Shown here in pieces: positions 1 to 6,033 of a stretch of DNA of 19,152 nt. Source of the DNA: Actinomycetes bacterium (lineage in GTDB: Bacteria > Actinomycetota > Actinomycetes > Mycobacteriales > Mycobacteriaceae). The translations under genes and the position numbers were made by a program. Under the pieces are notes generated by a model. It searched no databases. It saw nothing but the letters and a program-made list of their open reading frames with translations, and was not told the origin of the DNA. How positions within the stretch are numbered: the first letter of the stretch is position 1; every line of letters begins with the position of its first letter. Where the stretch lies: the NCBI GenBank assembly GCA_023415515.1, contig JAEZKH010000114.1, positions 1 through 19,152 on the forward strand, read 5' to 3'.

Positions 1-6
1 TAGCGA

Positions 7-51
7 TTTCGGCGCGGCTGGTCACGCTCAGCGTGACCCAGCGCGCCGAAA
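7..51. terminator. Long imperfect hairpin, probable terminator of the YCII gene
   Basis: Two 22-nt arms (7-28 and 30-51) are inverted copies around a single centre base. The inner nine pairs (GGTCACGCT with AGCGTGACC) are perfect, and the outer ends TTTCGGCGCG and CGCGCCGAAA also pair. One base is displaced on each side. The hairpin lies 8 nt past the stop of the minus-strand YCII gene, where a terminator is expected. There is no convincing U-tract, which is common for mycobacterial terminators. It may act on both strands, because the gene beyond the left edge is unknown. Confidence 0.55.
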
Positions 52-59
52 CCACGAAG

Positions 60-527
60 TCAGCGTGCGAACTTCTCGGCGTCCGCGCGTGCCTGAGCCG
101 CGATCTTCTCGGCCAGGTCGGCCTTCCACCGGATCTCCTTCTGCACCCACGGGTTGTCCAGCGGGAACTCGTCGGTCTCCGACACCCGCCGTACCTCGAG
201 CGTCACGCCCTTGCCAAGCGGAACCTTCTGCGCCCACTGCTTGGCCTCCTCCTTGGATGACACGTCGAGGATCCAGAACCCGTTGAACATCTCCTTGGCC
301 TCGGTGTACGGGCCGTCGGTGACCACCGGCGGGTCGGAGTTGAAGTCGACGACGAAGCCCTCCTCGGGGCCGGTCAGGCCCTCACCGGCCAGCAGCACGC
401 CGGCTTTGATGAGCTCTTCGTTGAAGCGGCCCATCGACTCGATGACCTCGCTGAAGTCGATGTTCATCTCCTCCATGGCGGCCTCGGCCTCGGGGGTGGA
501 CCGCATGATCAGCATGTAGCGCGACAT
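60..527 (-). CDS. YCII/DGPF-domain protein
   Basis: This encodes a 155-residue cytoplasmic protein of the YCII-related (DGPF) family. The family signature is visible as TDGPYTEAKE at residues 70-79, followed by the usual 'gFWILDVSSKEEA' strand-helix. The N-terminus MSRYMLIMRS is the typical first strand of this ferredoxin-like fold. The ATG at 527 was chosen because AAGGAGA lies just upstream at a normal distance and because family homology begins there; the open frame extends to 596 without homology. Many DGPF genes sit beside ECF sigma factors of the ECF42 type, but none is visible here, and the hairpin at 7-51 suggests a single-gene transcript. The residues after about 125 are a charged helical extension. 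Family members lack a firmly established reaction, so no enzymatic role is claimed. Confidence 0.85.
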   Translation of the reverse strand: MSRYMLIMRSTPEAEAAMEEMNIDFSEVIESMGRFNEELIKAGVLLAGEGLTGPEEGFVVDFNSDPPVVTDGPYTEAKEMFNGFWILDVSSKEEAKQWAQKVPLGKGVTLEVRRVSETDEFPLDNPWVQKEIRWKADLAEKIAAQARADAEKFAR

Positions 528-620
528 TGATGTCTCCTTCGATCTGTCGTGGAAGGGGCCCGTCCATCGTGCCCTCGTCGACACGTCGAACGGCACCCCG
601 GCGGAATCGACAACGCCGAA

Positions 621-641
621 AAACTTTTTCAGAAAAAGTTT
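621..641. promoter_or_regulatory. AT-rich 21-bp palindrome in the divergent gap
   Basis: The arms AAACTTTTTC (621-630) and GAAAAAGTTT (632-641) are perfect inverted copies around a single A. This is an exceptional run of A/T in a GC-rich region. It lies between the divergent YCII gene (start 527) and the TolA-like gene (start 732). It could be a repressor operator or a DNA structural element. No regulator gene is adjacent, so the binding protein is unknown. Confidence 0.5.
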
Positions 642-660
642 CGAGAAAAGTGTGCGACTG

Positions 661-683
661 GGGTAGGCCCGGCGCTCCTACCC
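661..683. promoter_or_regulatory. Inverted repeat GGGTAGG/CCTACCC upstream of the TolA-like gene
   Basis: Perfect 7-bp arms at 661-667 and 677-683 are separated by 9 nt. The repeat would form a small hairpin in the leader of the gene starting at 732 if transcription starts upstream of it. It could also be an operator. The left arm, GGGTA, resembles a SigF -10 element, and GTTT at 638-641 lies upstream. The 19-nt spacing is longer than the usual SigF spacing, so that reading is weak. Confidence 0.3.
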
Positions 684-731
684 GTGAAAGCAGCCCAAAC
701 CGGGGCCGCACCAAAGATCACGGGAGACATC

Positions 732-1490
732 ATGAACAGCTACTACGGCCCCCAGAACAGCTACTACGGCCAGCCCCAGACCTACTACGCGCCCGCCCCG
801 CAGCCGATGTACGCCCAGGCGCCGATGGCCCCGCAGAACTCCGGCTCCGGCATGAAGATGGCCGCGGGCGCGCTGGCGCTGCTGGCCATCGGCATCGCGG
901 CGTTCGCGATCGTGGCCGGGATGAAGAAGTCGGAGCCGACGATGACGGCACAGAGCACACCGTCGACGGTGTTCAACATTCCTTCGGAGATCAACATCCC
1001 GTCGCTGACCAGCGATTCGCCCTCCAGTGCCCCGGTCGTGGTGAACAATCCGGCCCCGCGCGTCATCACGATCCCCGGCCAGGCCCCGGCCCAGCAGGCC
1101 CCCGTCCAGCAGCAGGCCCCCGTCCAGCAGGCGCCGGCCCAGCAGCAGGCTCCGGTGCAGCAGGCACCCGTTCAGCAGGGCAACGACAACGGGCAGGCGC
1201 AGAAGGACGCCGAGGAGAAGGCGGCAGCCGACAAGAAAGCCGCCGAGGAGAAGGCGGCAGCCGACAAGAAAGCCGCCGAAGAAGCCGCCGCGAAGAAGGC
1301 CGCGGAGGAGAAGGCAGCCGCCGACGCCAAGGCCAAGGCAGACCAGAAGGCCGGACTGCTCAACCAGGCCGCGGCGCTGGAAAGCCAGGCGACGCAGCTC
1401 GAGAACAGTGGTAACCCGGCGCTCATCGCCCAGGCGGCTTCGCTGCGCTCGCAGGCCGCACAGCTGAAGGCGGCGGCAGCGCAACTGTAG
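732..1490 (+). CDS. Membrane-anchored PQ-rich, TolA-like coiled-coil protein
   Basis: This is a 252-residue protein of low sequence complexity. Residues 1-40 are Tyr/Pro/Gln-rich, with the duplicated motif NSYYG at residues 2-6 and 9-13. A single hydrophobic helix spans about residues 42-63 and is followed by KK, so the larger C-terminal part may face outward. Residues 118-149 are Gln/Ala/Pro/Val repeats (QAPVQQ). Residues 158-206 are Ala/Lys/Glu repeats of the type seen in the TolA long helix. Residues 207-252 form an amphipathic Ala/Gln/Leu helix. The ATG at 732 has GGGAGA four bases upstream, and the earlier in-frame ATG at 549 lies in the regulatory gap. A 33-bp unit (1209-1241) is repeated exactly at 1242-1274. 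The composition suggests a cell-envelope spacer or scaffold, which is inference. No enzymatic domain is visible. Confidence 0.75.
   Translation: MNSYYGPQNSYYGQPQTYYAPAPQPMYAQAPMAPQNSGSGMKMAAGALALLAIGIAAFAIVAGMKKSEPTMTAQSTPSTVFNIPSEINIPSLTSDSPSSAPVVVNNPAPRVITIPGQAPAQQAPVQQQAPVQQAPAQQQAPVQQAPVQQGNDNGQAQKDAEEKAAADKKAAEEKAAADKKAAEEAAAKKAAEEKAAADAKAKADQKAGLLNQAAALESQATQLENSGNPALIAQAASLRSQAAQLKAAAAQL
1209..1274 (+). repeat. Exact 33-bp tandem duplication in the TolA-like gene
   Basis: Two identical 33-bp units at 1209-1241 and 1242-1274 each encode the 11-residue block AEEKAAADKKA. A diverged partial third unit follows. Identity at the DNA level, including third bases, suggests a recent in-frame duplication. 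Confidence 0.85.
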
Positions 1491-1500
1491 ATCTCCCTCA

Positions 1501-1532
1501 CCCAGCCCAGGCCGTTCGCGGTCTGGGCTGGG
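1501..1532 (+). terminator. Hairpin terminator of the TolA-like gene
   Basis: Perfect 10-bp arms CCCAGCCCAG (1501-1510) and CTGGGCTGGG (1523-1532) enclose a 12-nt loop. The hairpin starts 10 nt after the stop codon at 1490. No U-tract follows, as in many actinobacterial terminators. It also argues that the amidohydrolase downstream has its own promoter. Confidence 0.75.
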
Positions 1533-1578
1533 CGCGTCGATGGGTCCGCGCGAGTTGGCCATCGAGAAGAATGGGCCC

Positions 1579-3195
1579 GTGCCCAACGCCGAGCTTGTCA
1601 TCCGCGGAACAGTCCTGACCGTCGACAACGCCCAACCCACCGCCGAGGCGATGGCGGTAACGGGCGGCCGGATCACAGCTGTCGGCGGCAGGGCCGACAT
1701 CGACGCACTCATCGGACCCGACACCGAGGTCGTCGACGTCAGCGACGGTTGCGTGCTACCGGGCTTCGTCGAGGCGCACGGACACCCGCTGATGGAGGCG
1801 ATCGCACTGTCCGACCGCCTCGTCGACATCCGGCCCGTCACGATGCCCGACGCGGGTGACGTCGTCGCCGCGGTCGGCGCCGAAGTCGCCAGGCGGGGTG
1901 CTGACGGCGCCTACCTCAACGGCTGGGATCAGCTGCTGCAGAACGGGCTGCCCGAGCCGACGCTGGACTGGCTCGACGGGATCGCGCCGGACACCCCGCT
2001 GGTGATCATCCACAACTCCGGCCACAAGGCGTTCTTCAACTCCGCGGCCGCCGCGGCCGCGGGGCTGACCCGCGACACCCCCGATCCCAAGGGCGCGCGA
2101 TACGGGCGCGACGCAACCGGAGAACTCGACGGCACCGCGGAGGAGGCCGCGGCGGTGTTCCCGCTGCTGGCGGGCGCCATCTCACCGAGCGATCATCCGG
2201 CGATGCTGCTCGCCGAAACCGCGCGCCTCAACCGCGCAGGATTGACGATGTGCTCGGAGATGGCCTTCGACCCGATGTTCCGCCCGATGCTCGACCAACT
2301 TCGGGACCGGCTCACCGTTCGCCTGCGCACGTACGAGATGTCGACCGCGAGGCTTGCCACCGACGAGACCCTCGACAACGGCGACGACACGGTGCGTCAG
2401 GTCGGCATCAAGATCTGGGTCGACGGCTCGCCGTGGATCGGGAACATCGATCTGACCTTCCCGTATCTGGACACCGACGCCACCCGCACGATCGGTGTGG
2501 TGCCGGGATCCTGCGGGCACGCGAACTACACCCGGGAGCAGCTGACCGAGATCGTCGAGGCCTACTTCCCGCTCGGATGGCAGATGGCGTGCCACGTCCA
2601 TGGCGACAAGGGCGTCGACACCATCCTCGATGTCTACGAGGAGGCGCTCAAGAAGCATCCGCGCGACGACCACCGGTTGCGGCTCGAGCATGTCGGGGCG
2701 ATCACCGACGGACAACTCGCGCGTGCCGCCGACCTCGGCGTCACCTGCAGCATCTTCGTCGACCAGATTCACTACTGGGGCGACATCATCGTCGACGGCC
2801 TGTTCGGGCCGGAACGCGGATCCCGTTGGATGCCATGCGGTTCAGCCGTCGCCACCGGCATGCGGATCTCACTGCACAACGATCCGCCGGTCACCCCCGA
2901 GGAGCCGCTGCGCAACATCAGCGTCGCTGCCACCAGGACCGCGCCGAGTGGGCGGGTGCTCGGCCCCGAGCAGCGGTTGTCCGTCGAGCAGGCCATCCGC
3001 GCGCAGACACTCGACGCGGCGTGGCAGCTGTTCAGCGACGACGTGGCCGGTTCGCTCGAGGTCGGCAAGTACGCCGATTTCGTTGTGCTGTCGGCAGATC
3101 CGCGGTCGGTGCCGCCGGAGCAGATACCCGACCTCGAGGTGCGCGCCACCTACCTGGCCGGCCGGAACGTATACAGATCGGACCGAGCGCTCTAG
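1579..3195 (+). CDS. Amidohydrolase, Amidohydro_3/YtcJ-like (Rv0552-type)
   Basis: This is a 538-residue metal-dependent hydrolase of the amidohydrolase superfamily, probably cytoplasmic; its substrate is unknown. The N-terminal composite-site strand ends in the metal-binding region LPGFVEAHGHP (HGH at residues 67-69). A candidate bridging lysine lies in VGIKIWVDG (K278). Histidines occur in ACHVHGDKG (339 and 341) and RLEHVG (371), and the catalytic-type aspartate is in ISLHNDPP (D435). The C-terminus has the usual 'EVGKYADFVVL' strand. The GTG at 1579 was preferred because GAGAAG lies 9 nt upstream and family similarity starts there. The in-frame ATG at 1540 begins only 7 nt after the terminator stem and has no good ribosome site. 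It sits just before menC, as Rv0552 does in M. tuberculosis (recalled). It converges with the SOUL gene, sharing the bases CTAG for both stop codons. Confidence 0.85.
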   Translation: MPNAELVIRGTVLTVDNAQPTAEAMAVTGGRITAVGGRADIDALIGPDTEVVDVSDGCVLPGFVEAHGHPLMEAIALSDRLVDIRPVTMPDAGDVVAAVGAEVARRGADGAYLNGWDQLLQNGLPEPTLDWLDGIAPDTPLVIIHNSGHKAFFNSAAAAAAGLTRDTPDPKGARYGRDATGELDGTAEEAAAVFPLLAGAISPSDHPAMLLAETARLNRAGLTMCSEMAFDPMFRPMLDQLRDRLTVRLRTYEMSTARLATDETLDNGDDTVRQVGIKIWVDGSPWIGNIDLTFPYLDTDATRTIGVVPGSCGHANYTREQLTEIVEAYFPLGWQMACHVHGDKGVDTILDVYEEALKKHPRDDHRLRLEHVGAITDGQLARAADLGVTCSIFVDQIHYWGDIIVDGLFGPERGSRWMPCGSAVATGMRISLHNDPPVTPEEPLRNISVAATRTAPSGRVLGPEQRLSVEQAIRAQTLDAAWQLFSDDVAGSLEVGKYADFVVLSADPRSVPPEQIPDLEVRATYLAGRNVYRSDRAL

Positions 3196-3824
3196 TCGGC
3201 CCGCGCCGGGACCGCGATCTCGTTGCGGCGCAGGAACGGAAGCGTCCACGGCGGATCGTAGAACCAGGCGACCGGATCACCGGTGACATCGATGCTCTTG
3301 TCACGCAGTATCTCGAGCAGTTCGTCGGTTCTCTTCGCCACCGCTGCCGGACTGCGGTCTCCGCTGAACCGCAACACCGCGACGGTCTCGGGCGGGACGG
3401 TGACCAGAGTGACATCGTCGTCGTCGGGCTCAGGAAGCGTCTCCAACGTCCACTTCGACGGCATGAAGAACCGGATGGTCCAGCCGGTCTCGGTGGCCCG
3501 GGACTGCGCCACCGGTGCCGTCATCGCGATCGTGTCGCCGCCCCGGTCGGCCTGCTGCGCCACCGGAGCGGTCATCGAGATCTGCTCATCGCGGTGGTTG
3601 GCGCCGAAGATGTAGCCCGCAAGTCGACGGAAACCGAGGTTGCGGGCCTTATCTTCGTCGGCGTCGACGGTCGTCTCCGCCGCGATGCGCGGCCCGTACC
3701 GTCGGAGTTCGACGCCGTCGCCGACCGGGATGGATATGTAGTGCGGTTCCTCGGTCCCCACCCGGATGCCGAAGATCGACAACGCGGACTCGGCGACCTG
3801 GGCGGGGATCGAAAGAATGTTCAT
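3192..3824 (-). CDS. SOUL-family haem-binding protein
   Basis: This is a 210-residue protein of the SOUL/HBP haem-binding family. Signatures are VELRRYGPRIAAET near residues 38-51, YIFGANHRDEQISMTAPVAQ near 71-90, and the C-terminal YDPPWTLPFLRRNEI (189-203), which is typical of the family. The 'I(S/A)MTAPVAQ' motif occurs twice (82-90 and 99-107). Residues 1-20 are weakly hydrophobic and are not a clear signal peptide. The ATG at 3824 was chosen because homology begins soon after; no Shine-Dalgarno is seen. The stop of the MPTR-like gene lies only 16 nt upstream, so the two are probably co-transcribed. Family members bind haem or other tetrapyrroles. Binding here is inferred from the family. 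Confidence 0.88.
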   Translation of the reverse strand: MNILSIPAQVAESALSIFGIRVGTEEPHYISIPVGDGVELRRYGPRIAAETTVDADEDKARNLGFRRLAGYIFGANHRDEQISMTAPVAQQADRGGDTIAMTAPVAQSRATETGWTIRFFMPSKWTLETLPEPDDDDVTLVTVPPETVAVLRFSGDRSPAAVAKRTDELLEILRDKSIDVTGDPVAWFYDPPWTLPFLRRNEIAVPARAD

Positions 3825-3840
3825 CACGAAGTGCGGTGTC

Positions 3841-4710
3841 CTAGTCGTTGACGCTCGAGTTCGTCGCCCTGTCGGTAACACGCTCCGACCGAGCGCCCGA
3901 CCGCGCGGCCGACGATGCCGAACCGACCGGGTTGGGAAGACCGATGCCGCCGATGCCGATGGTGTTGCCGGAGTTGAACGCGCCGATGTTGTTGTCACCG
4001 GTGTTGAAGAACCCTACGTTGCCGTTGCCGGTGTTCCCGATCCCGGCATTGAAGTTGCCGGTGTTGTTCACGCCGAGGTTTGCCACGCCGCGGTTGCCCG
4101 AGCCGACGTTCAGCGCGCCGACGTTGTTGGTGCCGAAGTTGCGAGAACCGGTGTTGTCGAGACCGACGTTGAAGTCGCCGTCGTTGCCGATGCCCACGTT
4201 GGCGACGGCGACGTTGTCCAGGTCGGTGGCGCCGGGCACCGGGTTACCGCTGTCGACGTTGTTGAAGCCGATGTTGAAGTCGCCTTCGTTGTCGGTGCCG
4301 ATGTTGAAGTTGCCCTCGTTGTTGGCGCCGATGTTGAAGTCGCCGCCGTTGTCGGTGCCGACGTTGAAGTTCCCGACGTTGCCTGCGCCCAGGTTCGGGG
4401 TGCCGGTCAGCAGGCTGAGCTGCACGCCGGGCGGCACGAACGGTACGTCCGGCAGCGCCGAGCGCGCCGAAACGATCGGGGCGACCGCCGAGTCGGCCGC
4501 GGTGGAGATGGCGTCGCCGATGGCGGGAAGCGCGCGCGATCCGATGCTCGGCGACGGCAGGGGCAGGATCGCCGCTCCGAGTGATACGTCGGGGGACGGG
4601 ACCCGGGGCGCAGCGACGGGTGCGGACGGGGCCGACGGGATGGCGGCGATGACGCCGGCGCCGAGAGCCGCGATGCCCGCGACGAAAGACGAACGAAGGG
4701 TTATGTGCAT
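3841..4710 (-). CDS. Secreted MPTR-like decapeptide/pentapeptide-repeat protein
   Basis: This is a 289-residue exported protein. It begins with a signal peptide (MHITLRSS followed by a hydrophobic stretch to about residue 25 and Ala/Pro-rich residues), then a Pro/Ser/Ala linker to about residue 105. About 14 tandem decapeptides of the pattern N-x-G-x-x-N-x-G-x-F follow (for example NIGTDNEGDF) to about residue 265, then a polar tail. The pattern is the major polymorphic tandem repeat (MPTR) found at the C-termini of PPE-MPTR proteins, but no PPE domain is present. One irregular block (SGNPVPGATDLD) interrupts the run. The ATG at 4710 is preceded by GAGGTG at a short, normal spacing. The repeats are expected to form a right-handed pentapeptide beta-helix. 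It is divergent from menC and is followed by the SOUL gene after 16 nt. Confidence 0.85.
   Translation of the reverse strand: MHITLRSSFVAGIAALGAGVIAAIPSAPSAPVAAPRVPSPDVSLGAAILPLPSPSIGSRALPAIGDAISTAADSAVAPIVSARSALPDVPFVPPGVQLSLLTGTPNLGAGNVGNFNVGTDNGGDFNIGANNEGNFNIGTDNEGDFNIGFNNVDSGNPVPGATDLDNVAVANVGIGNDGDFNVGLDNTGSRNFGTNNVGALNVGSGNRGVANLGVNNTGNFNAGIGNTGNGNVGFFNTGDNNIGAFNSGNTIGIGGIGLPNPVGSASSAARSGARSERVTDRATNSSVND
3950..4395 (-). repeat. Degenerate 30-bp coding repeats (MPTR type)
   Basis: This is a tandem array of about 14 degenerate 30-bp units. On the plus strand they look like variations of 'ttgttggtgccgatgttgaa'. Each encodes one N-x-G-x-x-N-x-G-x-F decapeptide on the minus strand. The boundaries are approximate. 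Such arrays are prone to recombination and to misassembly. Confidence 0.85.
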
Positions 4711-4824
4711 CCGGCACCTCACAGGTCGGGGGTCAGTCAAGACAACGACGCTGTTCCCCGCGAGGCCCGGTTGAACTCCTCCATTTTCTTACCGAACAAT
4801 GACCTGAGTGTGACGTCATGGATC

Positions 4825-5808
4825 ATGGACGCCGTGCCGTCGTCAGCGGACGTCCTCGATCGCCTCCACGTCGTGGCCCTGCCGATGCGGGTGAAATTCC
4901 GCGGCATCACGGTTCGCGAGGTGGCGCTGATCGACGGGCCCGCGGGCTGGGGCGAGTTCGGCGCCTTTCCCGAATACGAGCCACTCGAGGCGGCGGCGTG
5001 GCTGTCCGCGGCGATCGAAGCCGCGTACACGCCGCCGCCCGCCCTCTGCCGCGACCGCATTCCGATCAACGCGACCGTGCCCGCCGTGGCCGCCGCGCAG
5101 GTGCCTGAGGTGTTGGCCCGCTTCCCCGGCGCACGCACCGCAAAGGTGAAGGTCGCCGAACGCGGCCAGACACTTGCCGAGGACGTGGCGCGGGTCAACG
5201 CCGTTCGGGGGCAGGTGTCGACGGTGCGCGTCGACGCCAACGGCGGGTGGAGCGTCGCCGAGGCCGTCGCGGCTGCGGCGGCGCTGACCGCCGACGGGCC
5301 ACTGGAGTATCTGGAACAGCCCTGCGCGACGGTTTCGGAATTGGCGCAGCTGCGCAGGCTCGTCGAGGTGCCGATCGCCGCCGACGAGAGCATTCGCAGA
5401 GCAGAGGATCCGTTGCACGTCGTGCGGTCGAACGCTGCCGACGTCGCGGTGCTGAAGGTCGCGCCGCTGGGTGGGATCACCGCAATGCTCGACATCGCCG
5501 CGCAGATCGACATCCCGGTCGTGGTGTCCAGCGCACTGGATTCGGCGGTCGGGATCGGGCGCGGTCTGCAGGCCGCCGGCGCACTGCCCGACCTACGACA
5601 CGCGTGTGGGTTGGGTACCGGCGGATTCTTCGTCGACGACGTCGCAGACCCGCTGACGCCCGTCGACGGCTACCTGCCCGTCGTGACGGTCACACCTGAT
5701 CCTGATCGGCTCGCCGCGTTGGCCGCACCGGCAGAGCGCCGCCAGTGGTGGATCGATCGGGTCAAGGCGTGCTTCGACTCAGGGCGCGCAGACCTCGTGG
5801 CCGAGTAG
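4825..5808 (+). CDS. menC: o-Succinylbenzoate synthase
   Basis: MenC dehydrates 2-succinyl-6-hydroxy-2,4-cyclohexadiene-1-carboxylate to o-succinylbenzoate in menaquinone synthesis and belongs to the enolase superfamily. The 327-residue product closely matches the recalled M. tuberculosis Rv0553 (326 residues). The active-site set is complete: AKVKV with the catalytic K109 (KxK), metal ligands D137 (RVDANGG), E164 (EYLEQP) and D187 (AADES), and second lysine K211 (LKVAPLGG). The spacing nearly equals that of E. coli OSBS. ATG 4825 places the N-terminus as in Rv0553. An in-frame GTG at 4810 is an alternative, and no strong ribosome site is seen for either. The last 30 nt overlap the 3' end of the opposing small membrane protein gene. 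Confidence 0.95.
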   Translation: MDAVPSSADVLDRLHVVALPMRVKFRGITVREVALIDGPAGWGEFGAFPEYEPLEAAAWLSAAIEAAYTPPPALCRDRIPINATVPAVAAAQVPEVLARFPGARTAKVKVAERGQTLAEDVARVNAVRGQVSTVRVDANGGWSVAEAVAAAAALTADGPLEYLEQPCATVSELAQLRRLVEVPIAADESIRRAEDPLHVVRSNAADVAVLKVAPLGGITAMLDIAAQIDIPVVVSSALDSAVGIGRGLQAAGALPDLRHACGLGTGGFFVDDVADPLTPVDGYLPVVTVTPDPDRLAALAAPAERRQWWIDRVKACFDSGRADLVAE

Positions 5809-6033
5809 CAGAAACGGCCACAGCGCGGTTGTCGCCCCGAACGCCGCGAGTTCGGAGCCCGCCGGAAGCCGGGTCTCCAACCGGGTTTCGATGCGCGAGA
5901 CGTCGTCGGCGTTGAAGAACGTCCACACGATGCCGACCAGCAGGTAGGGGATCGCGATCCACATCGCGAACTCCAGCATCGCCCCGATGCTCACCCGACG
6001 GCTCAAGAGCCGACGCAGGACCGGCATCGTCAT
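5779..6033 (-). CDS. Small two-TM membrane protein (paralogue of the gene at 6955-7179)
   Basis: This is an 84-residue protein with two predicted membrane helices, about residues 15-38 (around AIPYLLVGIVW) and 62-78 (around LWPFLLLG). It ends in VCAP. The short loop between the helices is charged (ETRLETR). The start ATG at 6033 overlaps the stop of the MpaB-like gene as ATGA, so translation is probably coupled. It resembles the 74-residue product encoded at the other end of this operon: both share IPYL-x-x-G-x-x-W in helix 1 and WP-x-LL...VC near the C-terminus. No function is known to me. Its 3' end overlaps the end of menC by 30 nt on the opposite strand. Confidence 0.75.
   Translation of the reverse strand: MTMPVLRRLLSRRVSIGAMLEFAMWIAIPYLLVGIVWTFFNADDVSRIETRLETRLPAGSELAAFGATTALWPFLLLGHEVCAP

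Noticed and set aside
1540..1578. ATG at 1540 as amidohydrolase start
   Set aside because: It lies 7 nt after the terminator stem with no ribosome site. GTG 1579 has GAGAAG at good spacing and agrees with family N-termini.
678..1841. 387-codon minus-strand frame opposite the TolA-like gene
   Set aside because: Its Leu/Gly/Arg repeats are only the reverse reading of the Ala/Lys/Gln repeats, and it runs through the terminator hairpin.
2250..3851. 533-codon plus-strand frame across the amidohydrolase and SOUL genes
   Set aside because: It overlaps two well-supported genes in another frame and has an Arg/Pro/His-rich composition without a recognisable family.
3848..4774. Plus-strand frame rich in Pro/Leu/Thr repeats opposite the MPTR-like gene
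   Set aside because: The reverse reading of a regular 30-bp repeat stays open by chance. The minus-strand reading has a signal peptide, a ribosome site and a known repeat type.
4811..4818. TGACGTCA palindrome before menC
   Set aside because: An 8-bp palindrome is expected by chance at this scale, and it has no second site or regulator context.
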